Below, piece after piece: positions 28,168 to 38,096 of a stretch of DNA of 64,000 nucleotides. The DNA lies in NCBI RefSeq assembly GCF_024584705.1, contig NZ_CP097384.1, forward strand, positions 1,736,001-1,800,000, given 5' to 3'. The notes below the pieces were generated by a model. That model made no database searches. It saw only the letters and a program-made list of their open reading frames with translations, and was not told where the DNA came from. The translations under genes and the position numbers were made by a program. Source of the DNA: Blastopirellula sp. J2-11 (GTDB lineage: Bacteria > Planctomycetota > Planctomycetia > Pirellulales > Pirellulaceae). Numbering within the stretch: the stretch's first letter is position 1; the number at the start of each line of letters is the position of its first letter.

Positions 28168-28651
28168 TGAGCGTCTCTCCTAGGGCGAACGTGAAATCGA
28201 TGCGGACTCGTCGGAGTGGGCGTGACGAGGGTAGGCGTCCACATCAACGGGAAATACTTCTCGTTTGTTTGCGCATTTGCGGCGTTGTTGAGCTAAGTGT
28301 ATCCGCTCAGAATCTTCCAATCCAGTTTTTGAGGGGGGATTCGAGACAATTGTCAGCCAAAAAAACCAAATAACCGCAATTCAACTTCTCAGGAACGTGA
28401 AGTCTTTTTCATGATGGACCGATCCCCCCAAACGGACCTGTGTGAAGGAGGAACGCAACGCGTTAAGTGAGGGGCAATGAATGCCTGAATTCCGTTAACA
28501 GCGGAGAGGTGATAATTGACGCCGGTTGACCCGAAAAGAGGGGAGTTACGGGGGCAGGAACCGTCGCTATCCCTAGTCGTCACTTTCTATCGAATGAACT
28601 AGAGTACATCGAACTGGTAGATCACGATTTTGCATTTTGAAGGTTGTCGAT
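28168..28651. other. Gene-free stretch before pyruvate kinase
   Basis: This stretch separates two divergent genes and should hold both promoters. I can support no gene, repeat or terminator. Several purine-rich tracts occur but none precedes a credible ORF. Confidence 0.4.
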
Positions 28652-30124
28652 ATGTCCGCAGCCCGCTTACTTCCCCAGCGTGCCCGCACCAAAATTGTGG
28701 CGACGGTTGGCCCCGCGTGTAATACGCCGGAGATGCTGGAACAAATGATTCTGGCCGGAGTCGACGTCTTTCGGCTCAACCTTGCCCACGGCGAATTGGA
28801 CGAACACTCTCGTGTGGCGACGACGATTCGCGATATCAGCGAACGTCTGAAGCGCCCGGTCGCGACGTTGGCAGACCTATCGGGGCCGAAGATCCGTCTC
28901 GGCACGTTGGTGCAGGATCCGATTTACTGCGTCGAAGAGCAGATGTACCGCTTTATCCGCGGCGACGTCGCTACCGAACCGAATGAGTTGGTCAGCAACT
29001 ACGAGCCGCTGATTGACGAAGTCAAAGTGGGCGATAACGTGATGCTGGCCGACGGCACGATCACGATGGAAGTGGTCGAGAAGACCGAAGATTCGGTCAC
29101 TTGCGTGGTGGTCGCCGGCGGCATCTTGCGCAGTCGTCAAGGAATCAATCTGCCGGGGACCAAGCTGGGCGTGGAAACGATCACGCCGCGTGATCGTGAT
29201 CATATCCGCTGGGCCGCCGAAACCGATCTCGATTACGTCAGTCTGAGCTTCGTCCGCGAAGCGGATGATATTCGTCAACTGAAAGATCTGCTGCAAGCGC
29301 ACGAATCGCGGGCGATGGTGATCGCCAAAATTGAAAAGCGTGAAGCGCTCGACAACCTGGAAGAAATTGTCGAAGTCTCCAACGGCGTGATGGTCGCTCG
29401 CGGCGATCTCGGCGTCGAAATCGACGTGGCCGAAGTCGCCGCCGCGCAAAAACTGATTGTCAAAACCTGCACGCGAATCGGTCGTCCGGTGATCGTCGCG
29501 ACGCAGATGCTTGACAGCATGACCAAAAACTCTCGCCCAACGCGTGCGGAAGCAACTGACGTGGCGAACGCGATCCTCGATGGCGCCGACGCTTGCATGT
29601 TGTCGCAAGAGACCGCGGTCGGCGAGCACCCGATCACCGTCATCAAGATGATGAACCGCATCATGTTGGCGACCGAAAGGATGTTGTGCGAGGATTTGTC
29701 CAATTCGGTACGCGGCGAAGAGATCGGTCTGGTCCATCCCGTGACCCAGGCGGTCGTTTCCGGCGCTACGCGAACCGCCGATCTGCTGAACGCCAAGTTG
29801 ATGGTGATGGCGACCCGCACCGGCGGGACCGCACTGACCAAAGCGAAGATTCGCGATTGTATCGCGACGATCGGCGTCAGCGACTCGAAGGCCGCTTTGC
29901 GACGGATGTCGCTTTACTGGGGCATCATTCCGATCGACGGAGCTCCGGTGCACAACGGCATCCAGTTGCGTCGCTTTGTCGACAAGTGGGGCTTTGAAGC
30001 CGGTTTGCTCAAACCGAATGATCGGGTCGTCTTTGTGACCGGCGGCGGCATTATGCAGTCGGCCGAGTACATCGTCGTCGTACACAAGGTCGAAGCGCCC
30101 GAAGGCTACGGCGTTACCGAGTAG
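28652..30124 (+). CDS. pyk: Pyruvate kinase
   Basis: This enzyme transfers phosphate from phosphoenolpyruvate to ADP in the last step of glycolysis. At 490 residues it has the normal length. Landmarks are TKIVATVGPAC at the start, FRLNLAHG, LSGPKIRLG, the metal-binding region IAKIEKREALDNLEEI, GVMVARGDLGVEI and ATQMLDSM, followed by PTRAEATDVANAILDGADA. The next segment reads MLSQETAVG, where most enzymes have GET. The ATG at 28652 has AGG eight bases upstream; a TTG five codons earlier is less likely. The stop is two bases from the convergent membrane gene. Confidence 0.95.
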   Translation: MSAARLLPQRARTKIVATVGPACNTPEMLEQMILAGVDVFRLNLAHGELDEHSRVATTIRDISERLKRPVATLADLSGPKIRLGTLVQDPIYCVEEQMYRFIRGDVATEPNELVSNYEPLIDEVKVGDNVMLADGTITMEVVEKTEDSVTCVVVAGGILRSRQGINLPGTKLGVETITPRDRDHIRWAAETDLDYVSLSFVREADDIRQLKDLLQAHESRAMVIAKIEKREALDNLEEIVEVSNGVMVARGDLGVEIDVAEVAAAQKLIVKTCTRIGRPVIVATQMLDSMTKNSRPTRAEATDVANAILDGADACMLSQETAVGEHPITVIKMMNRIMLATERMLCEDLSNSVRGEEIGLVHPVTQAVVSGATRTADLLNAKLMVMATRTGGTALTKAKIRDCIATIGVSDSKAALRRMSLYWGIIPIDGAPVHNGIQLRRFVDKWGFEAGLLKPNDRVVFVTGGGIMQSAEYIVVVHKVEAPEGYGVTE

Positions 30125-30126
30125 CG

Positions 30127-30696
30127 TTAGCGGCGCTTTGACGCCGACTTCGAATGTCGCATCGCCTGGCGCCAACTCTGAAAGAGCTGCCAGGCGAAAT
30201 GAAAGATCGTAAAACCTCCAATCCCGCCGAGCGCTGCGCCGCTAGCCAAGCAAACGGCGAAGACCGCGGGAAACCAGATCTCGCGCGGCGCCCAATAACT
30301 GCCTGCGATCACGCCGGTAATTGCACCCAGGATCGCCATCCCAATCGTCACGCCATAGCCGATCCGGTTGATTCGCGTGGTTTCTCCCAATTGCATCCGC
30401 GGGGCGAACTCTTCTGCGGTCAGCGGATCTTCGCCGGAGAGCGACGAGGGCTCTGTCGGAGCGATCCGTCTTCGTTGAAGTCGCGTGCCGATATAGTTGC
30501 CGGCGATATGAGCAAATACCGAGATCGCCAGCAGCAAGAGTCCGGCCGAAGCGATCGGGCTAACCCATTTCATCAGCAAGAAGGCCGCTCCCAGCAGCAC
30601 AAAGACAATCCCCAAGCTGCGAAGCGTGAATCGCGGCGGAGGTAAATCCGGCTCTAGGTCTGTTTCGGATCTGGGAGGCGTGCGGGGTCGGATCAA
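30127..30696 (-). CDS. Hypothetical membrane protein
   Basis: A 189-residue protein with a Pro-rich hydrophilic N-terminus, two membrane segments near residues 27-65, a charged cytoplasmic-type loop, and two more membrane segments near 115-165 (Gly/Ala-rich, GAALGGIGGFTIFHFAW). It ends in a basic tail. I do not recognise the family. The start in this frame is TTG, without a clear Shine-Dalgarno, so the N-terminus is uncertain. It converges with pyruvate kinase with a two-base gap. Confidence 0.65.
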   Translation of the reverse strand: MIRPRTPPRSETDLEPDLPPPRFTLRSLGIVFVLLGAAFLLMKWVSPIASAGLLLLAISVFAHIAGNYIGTRLQRRRIAPTEPSSLSGEDPLTAEEFAPRMQLGETTRINRIGYGVTIGMAILGAITGVIAGSYWAPREIWFPAVFAVCLASGAALGGIGGFTIFHFAWQLFQSWRQAMRHSKSASKRR

Positions 30697-30848
30697 GCGG
30701 CGGAGCCTTGCGACAAATAAGAGGTAACTAGCTGTGACGAAGTGCTATTGCCGGATTTATTGCCGTTTGGGACGGTTAGGGAGACGAATTCGGTCGTAGA
30801 TGCCGCAGATTCTCAAATTCGATGAACAAACGCCGCTGAGCGACGTCG

Positions 30849-30890
30849 TATAATTGTAAGGTGTTGCAGGGCAGCGATTTTCGTCGCTGC
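30849..30890 (+). promoter_or_regulatory. Possible -10 box and leader hairpin before the GOGAT-like gene
   Basis: TATAAT at 30849-30854 matches a -10 element exactly, though no good -35 lies 17 bases upstream. A perfect seven-pair hairpin (GCAGCGA / TCGCTGC, loop TTTTCG) follows at 30871-30890, 26 bases before the ATG. A role in translation control or RNA stability is possible. Confidence 0.35.
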
Positions 30891-30916
30891 AGGGCAAAAG
30901 AAGAGGCTAGGGAAAA

Positions 30917-32515
30917 ATGTGGACCCTCATCGTTTTGGGCGTGATCGTCGCCGTTGCCGCCGTTGTGACGGTGCACGATCTGTGGCAGACCAAGCATGCC
31001 ATTTTGAAAAACTTTCCGATCATCGGCCACTTCCGCTATTGGCTCGAAGCGATCGGGCCCGAGTTGCGTCAATACATCGTAACCAGCAATAACGAAGAAC
31101 GTCCATTCAGTCGCGATCAGCGAACATGGGTTTACGCTTCTTCGAAGCGCGAAAACAACTACTTCGGCTTTGGCACCGATGACGACCTAGAGTCGTCGCC
31201 GAACCATCTGATCATCAAGCATGCTGCGTTTCCGATCCACGATCCGCATCCCGGCGAGAAAGAGTTCGATCAAGAATTCCGCATCCCTTGCGCCAAAGTA
31301 ATGGGCGCCTATCGCGGTCGTCGTTTTGCGTTTCGTCCCAAGAGCGTGGTCAACGTCTCCGGCATGAGCTTCGGCTCGCTAAGCGGACCGGCGGTCGAAG
31401 CGCTGAACATCGGCAGCAAACTGGCCGGCTGTTTGCAAAATACGGGCGAAGGGGGAATCAGCCCTTACCATCAGCGCGGCGGCGATCTGATGATGCAGAT
31501 CGGGACCGGCTACTTTGGCTGTCGCGACTCACATGGCAATTTTGATCTCGGCATGTTCAAAGAAGTGGTCGCGGCCAATCCGGTCCGTGCTGTGGAGATC
31601 AAACTGAGCCAAGGCGCTAAGCCGGGCGTGGGTGGTTTTTTGCCGGCGGCCAAGATTACCGCCGAGATCTCTCGTATCCGTGGGATTCCGCAAGGTCGCG
31701 ACTGCGCCAGCCCATCCAACCATACCGCGTTTCGCAACGTCGACGAAATGCTTGATTTTGTCGAGAAGTTGGCCGACGCGTCGGGCGTGCCGATCGGCAT
31801 CAAGTCGGCGGTGGGCGAACTTCACTTCTGGACCGACCTGGCCGAGTCGATGGCCCGCACGCATCGCGGCGTTGACTTTATCACCATCGATGGTGGTGAA
31901 GGGGGAACCGGCGCCGCGCCGTTGGTTTTCGCCGATCACGTCGCTTTGCCGTTCAAGATCGGCTTTGGCCGAGTTTATCGTGAGTTTGTCAAGTTTGACC
32001 TGCATCACCATGTGGTGTTCAACGGCTCCGGCAAGCTGGGCTTTCCGGAAACAGGTTTGTTCGCGATGGCGCTTGGCTGCGATACGATTTCGGTCGCCCG
32101 TGAAGCGATGTTGGCGATCGGATGCATCCAGGCGCAGCGCTGCCATACGGGGCACTGTCCTTCCGGTGTGGCGACGCAAAACTGGTGGCTGAAACGAGGG
32201 CTCGATCCGACGCTCAAATCGTTTCGTGTGGCCAATTACGTCGCGACGCTGCGCAAAGAACTGTTGCGGCTGAGTCGTGCGTGCGGCGTGGTTCATCCAT
32301 CCTTGGTGACGCTCGATCATTTCGACGTCCTCGACGACCGCCTGCAAGCGCTGGCGGCGACGACGTTGTTCGATCATCGCCCGGAATGGGGTTTGCCGTC
32401 GGCCGACGATCAAGAGACGATTCGTCGCATTATGTCGGCGCCGTTGGATCAGCGCGATTCGCTGGTCCATATCCATGGAAAGAGCCGCTCTAAGCTGGTC
32501 GAATCGGGGGTTTAA
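30917..32515 (+). CDS. FMN-binding glutamate synthase-like protein
   Basis: A 532-residue protein of the archaeal-type GltB family (FMN and 3Fe-4S domain of glutamate synthase, without the amidotransferase domain). An N-terminal membrane segment (residues 2-22) anchors it. The flavin-binding barrel shows SGMSFGSLSGPAVEALN, NTGEGGISPYH, the late FITIDGGEGGTGAAP and the cysteine cluster CHTGHCPSGVATQ, which would hold the iron-sulfur cluster. No GltD or GlnA gene is adjacent, so glutamate synthesis is not certain; it may oxidise or reduce another substrate. A purine-rich ribosome site lies before the ATG. Confidence 0.9.
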   Translation: MWTLIVLGVIVAVAAVVTVHDLWQTKHAILKNFPIIGHFRYWLEAIGPELRQYIVTSNNEERPFSRDQRTWVYASSKRENNYFGFGTDDDLESSPNHLIIKHAAFPIHDPHPGEKEFDQEFRIPCAKVMGAYRGRRFAFRPKSVVNVSGMSFGSLSGPAVEALNIGSKLAGCLQNTGEGGISPYHQRGGDLMMQIGTGYFGCRDSHGNFDLGMFKEVVAANPVRAVEIKLSQGAKPGVGGFLPAAKITAEISRIRGIPQGRDCASPSNHTAFRNVDEMLDFVEKLADASGVPIGIKSAVGELHFWTDLAESMARTHRGVDFITIDGGEGGTGAAPLVFADHVALPFKIGFGRVYREFVKFDLHHHVVFNGSGKLGFPETGLFAMALGCDTISVAREAMLAIGCIQAQRCHTGHCPSGVATQNWWLKRGLDPTLKSFRVANYVATLRKELLRLSRACGVVHPSLVTLDHFDVLDDRLQALAATTLFDHRPEWGLPSADDQETIRRIMSAPLDQRDSLVHIHGKSRSKLVESGV

Positions 32516-32609
32516 CACAACATCGGCGTGCAGATTTTGCTGGCGTCGCGGCCAACTGTCGCGGTAAATTGAACGACTCCGTCTCGCCAATTGGCTACCG
32601 GACGTTCGT

Positions 32610-35084
32610 GTGGAATCGCCAGAAGTTTCTTCGCCCAGTCGCCGCATAAAAGTAAATCAACCGCTGGTGTTGATCGCGGCCGCTCTGTGCGCGGGGATAC
32701 TCGCCGATCGCTCTTGGTCGCTTGGCCTGTTGCCGCCGATTCTGATCTTGGCCGCGTCGCTGACGATGTGGCTGTTCTGCTGGCGAAAACGGTGGGAGCT
32801 CGCAGGATCGTGGCTGGTGTTGTTGGCGGTCGCCGCGTTGGGGGCGCGACTGCATGACGCCGCCTGGAATCGGTTTGCGGCCCATGACATCGCGCTGAGC
32901 GTGGGAGATACGTCGCAGCCGATCGCGATTGAAGCTCGCACCCTCGACTACCCGATCGCGCTGCCGCCGGCCCCGCCGAGCGCGCTCCAAAATTTTCAGC
33001 AAGAGGGAGCAGTTCGCTTGCCGCTGCAGATCACCGCGATTCGGGCTGGCCGCGATTGGCGACCGGCCGTCGGCAAAGCGTCGCTACTCGTACAAACCGA
33101 ATCGTTGAACGTCGGGGCAGGGGAGAGCGTCCGCGTCTATTGTCAGGCGATGCGAATCGAGCCGCCGGCCAATCCCGGCGAGTTTGACTTCGCCGCCCAT
33201 GGGAGAGCTGATCGCACGCTGGTCTCGCTGCGGACCGGGTTCGCCTCGTGTGTCGAGAGCCAAGGGAAGCCGCGCTTCTCGCTCTGGAGCTTGATGGCCG
33301 AAGTTCGCCGCTATGTGGCCCGTAATTTGTCGGCGCAGCTGTCGCCGTCAGCGGCGCCGCTGGCCGATGCGCTGTTGTTAGGAAATCGGTCTGAGGTCGA
33401 TCGCCGCTTGTCGGAAGAGTTTGTGCAGACCGGACTCGTGCACTTGCTGGCGATTTCCGGATTGCACTTGGGGGTTTTGGTCGGCGTCGTATACGGAGCG
33501 TTGCGGCTTTGCCTGTTCTCGCCGAAGAGAATCGCGGCGGCGGTGATTGCGTTCGCCATCGGTTACATGTTGCTGGTCGACATGCGCCCGCCGGTGGTGC
33601 GCGCGACGGTGTTGGTGGTCGTGTTCGCGCTGGGGATGTTGGCCGAGCGGCGCGTCTTGCCCTGGAATACTTTGGCCGCTGCGCTCTTGGTGGTGGTCAG
33701 TTGGAATCCGGCCGATCTGTTTCGGGTGGGGCCGCAGTTATCGTTCTTGGCGGTCGCCGTTTTGATTTGGCTGGCGCCGCTATTGGTGTGGCGAATCGCA
33801 GATCCGCTGGATCGGCTGATTGCCGAGAGTCGACCTTGGCAGCTGCGGCTGATACGCGGCGGGATCAACTCGATCGGTGGGGCCTATGTCGCTGGTTTGG
33901 CGATCTGGTTGGCGGCGCTGCCGCTGATCGCGTCGCAGTTTCATCTCATTTCTCCGGCGGCGTTGCTTTACTCTCCGCCGTTGATGCTGGTCACCTCGAT
34001 CGCGCTGGCGGCGGGATTGACGGTCTGTGTTGTTTCTCCATTTTCAAGCTGGTTGGCCTATCCGGCGGCGCTGCTCTGCGATGGAAGTTTGCGCTGGCTA
34101 GCCGTTGGCGTTTCGTCGGCCGACGCGTTGCCGGGGGGAAGCATTTGGGTAGCGGGGCCGGCTGGATGGTGGACTTGCGGTTGGTATTTGTTGTTGGCCT
34201 GCGTCGCGATCGCCGTGCGTCAGTGGGGCTGGCCGTTGATCCGCGGCGGCGCGATCTTGGGCGGTTGGTGCGCGCTAGGTTTGTTTGCTGCGATAGCGCC
34301 AGCCAGCCGAACCGCGGGAGAAGAACTGCGCTGCACGTTTGTTTCGGTGGGGCACGGAACCTCGGTCTTTGTCGAGTTTCCGGATGGCTCGAACTTGCTG
34401 TACGATTGCGGTCGGCTTGGCTCTCCACGGCGAGCGACTGAATCGGTTTCGGCCCTGCTTTGGTCACGCGGGGTGACGCATCTGGATGCACTGGTCATCT
34501 CGCATGCCGACGGCGATCACTACAACGGCGTGCCTGGTTTGCTCGAGCGATTCTCGGTCGGCCGCGTTTATGTCTCGCCGGTGATGTTTGAGCGAGAGTC
34601 TCCGGGGTTGCGCTTTTTGCGCGAATCGATCGCCGCAGCCGAGATTCCGCTCGCAACTTTGCAGGCAGGCGATCGTCTGGCGGTGGGGGCGGACGTGAGC
34701 GTGACCGTCTTGCACCCCACAGCGCGAGGCGTGTTGGGAAGCGACAACGCGAATAGCATAGTGCTGTTGCTCGAAGCGTTTGGTCGTCGCCTGCTGTTGC
34801 CGGGTGATCTGGAGACGCCGGGATTAGAGGGGGTGTTGCGAGAAGAGCCGATCGACTGTGATCTGGTAATGGCTCCGCATCATGGAAGCGCCGGTAGTGA
34901 TCCGGCTCGATTTTTGGCTTGGTCGACCCCCGAAATAGTCGTAGTCAGCGGATCGGTGAATGACCAGCAGCGAGCGATGGCGCAAACTATCGACTTTGGC
35001 GCCCAAGTTTGGCACACGGCCAGTTGCGGCTCGGTCACGATTCGCGTGATCGACGAGGCGGTTGTGGTTTCCCCCTACAAGTAG
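32610..35084 (+). CDS. comEC: ComEC/Rec2-type DNA uptake channel
   Basis: An 824-residue membrane protein combining the three usual parts: an N-terminal soluble DUF4131/OB-like region between the first membrane segments and about residue 215, a central Competence domain with many membrane segments (HLLAISGLHLGVLVG near 275), and a C-terminal metallo-beta-lactamase-like domain from about 575 with SHADGDH at 631-637 and APHHGS later. It is expected to carry single-stranded DNA across the inner membrane. Translation seems to start at GTG without a strong Shine-Dalgarno. The prepilin peptidase at 44534 could belong to the same uptake machinery, but no pilin lies in the window. Confidence 0.92.
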   Translation: MESPEVSSPSRRIKVNQPLVLIAAALCAGILADRSWSLGLLPPILILAASLTMWLFCWRKRWELAGSWLVLLAVAALGARLHDAAWNRFAAHDIALSVGDTSQPIAIEARTLDYPIALPPAPPSALQNFQQEGAVRLPLQITAIRAGRDWRPAVGKASLLVQTESLNVGAGESVRVYCQAMRIEPPANPGEFDFAAHGRADRTLVSLRTGFASCVESQGKPRFSLWSLMAEVRRYVARNLSAQLSPSAAPLADALLLGNRSEVDRRLSEEFVQTGLVHLLAISGLHLGVLVGVVYGALRLCLFSPKRIAAAVIAFAIGYMLLVDMRPPVVRATVLVVVFALGMLAERRVLPWNTLAAALLVVVSWNPADLFRVGPQLSFLAVAVLIWLAPLLVWRIADPLDRLIAESRPWQLRLIRGGINSIGGAYVAGLAIWLAALPLIASQFHLISPAALLYSPPLMLVTSIALAAGLTVCVVSPFSSWLAYPAALLCDGSLRWLAVGVSSADALPGGSIWVAGPAGWWTCGWYLLLACVAIAVRQWGWPLIRGGAILGGWCALGLFAAIAPASRTAGEELRCTFVSVGHGTSVFVEFPDGSNLLYDCGRLGSPRRATESVSALLWSRGVTHLDALVISHADGDHYNGVPGLLERFSVGRVYVSPVMFERESPGLRFLRESIAAAEIPLATLQAGDRLAVGADVSVTVLHPTARGVLGSDNANSIVLLLEAFGRRLLLPGDLETPGLEGVLREEPIDCDLVMAPHHGSAGSDPARFLAWSTPEIVVVSGSVNDQQRAMAQTIDFGAQVWHTASCGSVTIRVIDEAVVVSPYK

Positions 35085-35338
35085 CGGTTGTGTCGTAAGT
35101 GCAATTAAATAGGGGCTTTGTGTGTTTTGGGTGGCCGTCAAAAGTGCGGCTGACGTCATCTACGGTTGCAAACGGTGCTAAGACTGCTACATTAACGAAC
35201 TTATCCACACACAGTCGGCGGAAATAGACCGGAAGTGAGTGTTGTCTGTCCCGGCCTCCCAGTCGTTTGGAGAGGTGTTGGTCGAGTTGACCGGGATAGA
35301 CGCTCGTGTTGGCCAAGCTACGGAAATAGTCGCAACCG

Positions 35339-35608
35339 ATGTCGATCACGAAAGAAAAGAAGTTAGAGGTAATTCAAGGGTTCCAGCGCGCTGGCGAAGA
35401 TACTGGATCGCCTGAAGTTCAAATTGCGGTGTTGACGACGCGGATCAACAATCTGACCGAGCACATGCGGACCCACAAGCACGACTACTCGACGCGTCGC
35501 GGCCTGCTGATGATGGTCAGCCGCCGTCGTCGTCTGCTGGATTACGTGAAGCGTCACGATCCAGAAAAGTACTTGGAACTGCTGGCGCAGCTCAATATCC
35601 GCAAGTAG
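35339..35608 (+). CDS. rpsO: 30S ribosomal protein S15
   Basis: An 89-residue protein of normal length, with the four-helix S15 fold. Landmarks are the N-terminal SITKEKKLEVIQGF, GSPEVQIAVLTTRINNLTEHM, KHDYSTRRGLLMMVSRRRRLLDYV and the end segment YLELLAQLNIRK. It binds 16S rRNA in the platform. The gene has a leader of up to 250 bases after comEC, where S15 often binds its own mRNA in other bacteria; I could not fold a clear site. It is followed by pnp, the widely conserved rpsO-pnp order. Confidence 0.97.
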   Translation: MSITKEKKLEVIQGFQRAGEDTGSPEVQIAVLTTRINNLTEHMRTHKHDYSTRRGLLMMVSRRRRLLDYVKRHDPEKYLELLAQLNIRK

Positions 35609-35622
35609 TTGTCGGATTGCCC

Positions 35623-35643
35623 GACGAGACGGCTGGTCTCGTC
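35623..35643 (+). promoter_or_regulatory. rpsO-pnp intergenic hairpin
   Basis: GACGAGAC pairs perfectly with GTCTCGTC around a five-base loop, 15 bases after the rpsO stop, and is followed by a weak T-run (GTTTTCC). It could be a partial terminator for rpsO or a processing hairpin; in E. coli the same gene gap carries an RNase III site through which PNPase autoregulates. Confidence 0.6.
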
Positions 35644-35855
35644 AATGTTTTCCTCTTCGCCAGGGCGCAGCACTGGTCTGCTTACCCGGCGAAAATGCGC
35701 GTGTCGACGGTTCGACTGCGCGCAGCGACGGATGTAGGCGTAGATAGATAAAAGCATTTTTGGAATATGATTCTCGTCGCCCAAGGTCGTTCTTCTCTTT
35801 TGACCGAGCGGATAGTGCGCCGCGGGGATCGCAATGTATTGTTAGGAAACGGAAA

Positions 35856-38069
35856 GTGGAAATTATCCGAGTTGAAAAGCAGATTGGTAAACTGACCCTG
35901 TCGTTTGAGACGGGGTATTTGGCAAAACAAGCGGCGGGCGCCTGTCTGACGCAATATGGCGATACGGTAGTTTTAACGGCCGCAGCAACCGGCCCTTCTC
36001 GTCCCGGCACCGATTTCTTCCCGCTGACTTGCGACTATCGCGAGCGTACGGCGGCGGCCGGCAAGTTTCCCGGCGGTTTCATCAAGCGTGAAGGCCGACC
36101 GACGACCAAAGAAATTCTGACTTGCCGTCTGATGGATCGCCCGATCCGCCCGATGTTCCCGAAGGGCTTCCGCGACGAAGTTCAAGTGATGGCCAATGTT
36201 CTCTCCAGCGATCGTCAAAATGACGGCGACGTGCTGGCGATGAACGGCGCCGCGGTGGCGCTCGGCTTGTCAAGCTTGCCGTTCGACGGCCCGCTGGCCG
36301 CGGTTCGTTTGGCGCATATCAACGACGAATTTGTCGTCTTCCCGACGCACGAAGAACTGGAAGAGAGTGATCTCGACCTGATCATCTCGGGCAACAAAGA
36401 ATCGGTTTTGATGATCGAAGGCTTCTCTCGCGAGATGCCCGAAGACGTCATGCTGAAAGCGATCGAGACCTGCCATGAATACATCAAGCAGATCTGCGAC
36501 ATGCAGTTGGAGTTCCTGGAAAAGGCAGGCGCCAAAGAGTCGAACTACGAAGCCGCGGCTCCGAACCCGATTTACCAAACGCTGGTCGATCGATATTACA
36601 ACGATTTCAAATCGGCCAAGCAGACCTCCGGCAAGCAGAATCGCGCTGAAGCGGTCGGCGCTCTGAAAGAGCGCGTCAAAGCCGAAATGATCCCCGATCC
36701 CAATGCGGAAGACGCGATCACTGACGCCGTCTTCAAAGAAGCCTGGCACGACCTGGACGAACGGATCGTTCGCGATCTGATCCTCGCCGGCACGCGTCCG
36801 GATGGCCGTGACGGCAATACTCTGCGTGCGATCGAATGCAAAGTTGACGTGCTGCCGCGCGTTCACGGTTCGGCGGTCTTCCAGCGTGGCGAAACGCAAT
36901 CGCTCGTGACGATCACCCTCGGCACGTCACGCGATGAACAACGTGTGGACGGACTGCAGGAAGAGTACGCCAAGAAGTTCATGCTCGACTACAACTTCCC
37001 CTCCTACTCGGTTGGCGAATGCCGTCCGATTCGTGGACCGGGTCGTCGCGAGATCGGGCACGGCGCCTTGGCCGAACGTAGCGTGAAGCCGGTCCTGCCG
37101 GGTCCCGATGAGTTCCCTTATACGATCCGCGTGATTTCGGACATTCTGGAATCGAACGGTTCGAGCTCGATGGCCAGCGTGTGTGCTGCGACCCTCGGTT
37201 TGATGGCGGCCGGCGTGCCGATCAGCAACCCGGTCGCAGGCATCTCGGTCGGTCTGGTCAAGGAAGGGGATGACTTCATCCTGCTGACCGACATTCTGGG
37301 TGACGAAGATCACTTCGGCGACATGGACTTCAAGATCGCCGGTACGCAAAACGGCATCACCGGTATCCAACTCGACCTGAAGATCGCCGGCATCAGCGCC
37401 GAGATCATCAAAGCGACGCTGGAGCAATCGCGTGTCGCTCGGATCGAGATCCTCCGCACGATGTTGACCACGATCTCGTCTCCGAAAGATGAGCCGTCGA
37501 TCTGGGCTCCTCGCTTGCTGAGCACCAAGATCAACCCCGAGAAGATCGGCTTGCTGATCGGTCCCGGCGGCAAGACGATCCGCGGCATTCAAGAAGAGAC
37601 CGGCGCAACGATCGACGTCCAAGAAGACGGCACCGTGTTGGTCGCCAGCTCGACGCTGGAATGGGCCGAAGCGGCTCTGGCTCGCGTGCAAGCGATCACC
37701 GGCGAAGTCGAAGTTGGCAAGATCTACGAAGGTCGCGTCACCAGCGTCAAAGACTTTGGCGCGTTTGTCGAAATTTTGCCGGGTCGTGACGGTTTGTGCC
37801 ATATTAGCGAACTGTCGAACGAATACGTTGGCAACGTCAATGACGTCGTCAAAGTGGGCGACATGCTGAAGGTCAAAGTCTTGCTCGTCGACGAGCATGA
37901 TCGCGTCAAGCTGAGCCACAAGGCGATTGACGCGCCCGAAGGCGACGGCGAACCTCAACCGGCAGGCGCCGGCGAAGGCGGCGGTCGTGGAGATCGCGGT
38001 GGACGCGGCGGCGATCGCGGCGGCCGTGGTGGTCGCAGCGGCGGTGGACGCGGACGTCGCGAAGACTAA
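35856..38069 (+). CDS. pnp: Polynucleotide phosphorylase
   Basis: A 3'-5' phosphorolytic exoribonuclease and degradosome partner, 737 residues. There are two RNase PH domains (about 5-140 and 310-520; the second has GRDGNTLRAIECKVDVLPRV and GPGRREIGHGALAERS) joined by a helical linker, then a KH domain (IGLLIGPGGKTIRGIQEETG) and an S1 domain (GRVTSVKDFGAFVEILPG). The last 30 residues are an RGG-rich tail, longer than in many homologues and probably RNA-binding. I chose the GTG at 35856: AGGA lies eight bases upstream, and the product then starts at the family N-terminus (VEIIRVEK). Upstream in-frame codons overlap the leader. Confidence 0.96.
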   Translation: MEIIRVEKQIGKLTLSFETGYLAKQAAGACLTQYGDTVVLTAAATGPSRPGTDFFPLTCDYRERTAAAGKFPGGFIKREGRPTTKEILTCRLMDRPIRPMFPKGFRDEVQVMANVLSSDRQNDGDVLAMNGAAVALGLSSLPFDGPLAAVRLAHINDEFVVFPTHEELEESDLDLIISGNKESVLMIEGFSREMPEDVMLKAIETCHEYIKQICDMQLEFLEKAGAKESNYEAAAPNPIYQTLVDRYYNDFKSAKQTSGKQNRAEAVGALKERVKAEMIPDPNAEDAITDAVFKEAWHDLDERIVRDLILAGTRPDGRDGNTLRAIECKVDVLPRVHGSAVFQRGETQSLVTITLGTSRDEQRVDGLQEEYAKKFMLDYNFPSYSVGECRPIRGPGRREIGHGALAERSVKPVLPGPDEFPYTIRVISDILESNGSSSMASVCAATLGLMAAGVPISNPVAGISVGLVKEGDDFILLTDILGDEDHFGDMDFKIAGTQNGITGIQLDLKIAGISAEIIKATLEQSRVARIEILRTMLTTISSPKDEPSIWAPRLLSTKINPEKIGLLIGPGGKTIRGIQEETGATIDVQEDGTVLVASSTLEWAEAALARVQAITGEVEVGKIYEGRVTSVKDFGAFVEILPGRDGLCHISELSNEYVGNVNDVVKVGDMLKVKVLLVDEHDRVKLSHKAIDAPEGDGEPQPAGAGEGGGRGDRGGRGGDRGGRGGRSGGGRGRRED

Positions 38070-38096
38070 TCGCTTCGACGATTGCTGAGAACAGAA

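Noticed and set aside
31529-32647. Long minus-strand ORF opposite the glutamate synthase-like gene
   Set aside because: It is a shadow of a well-supported gene in GC-rich DNA, with Arg/His/Gln-rich composition and no motif.
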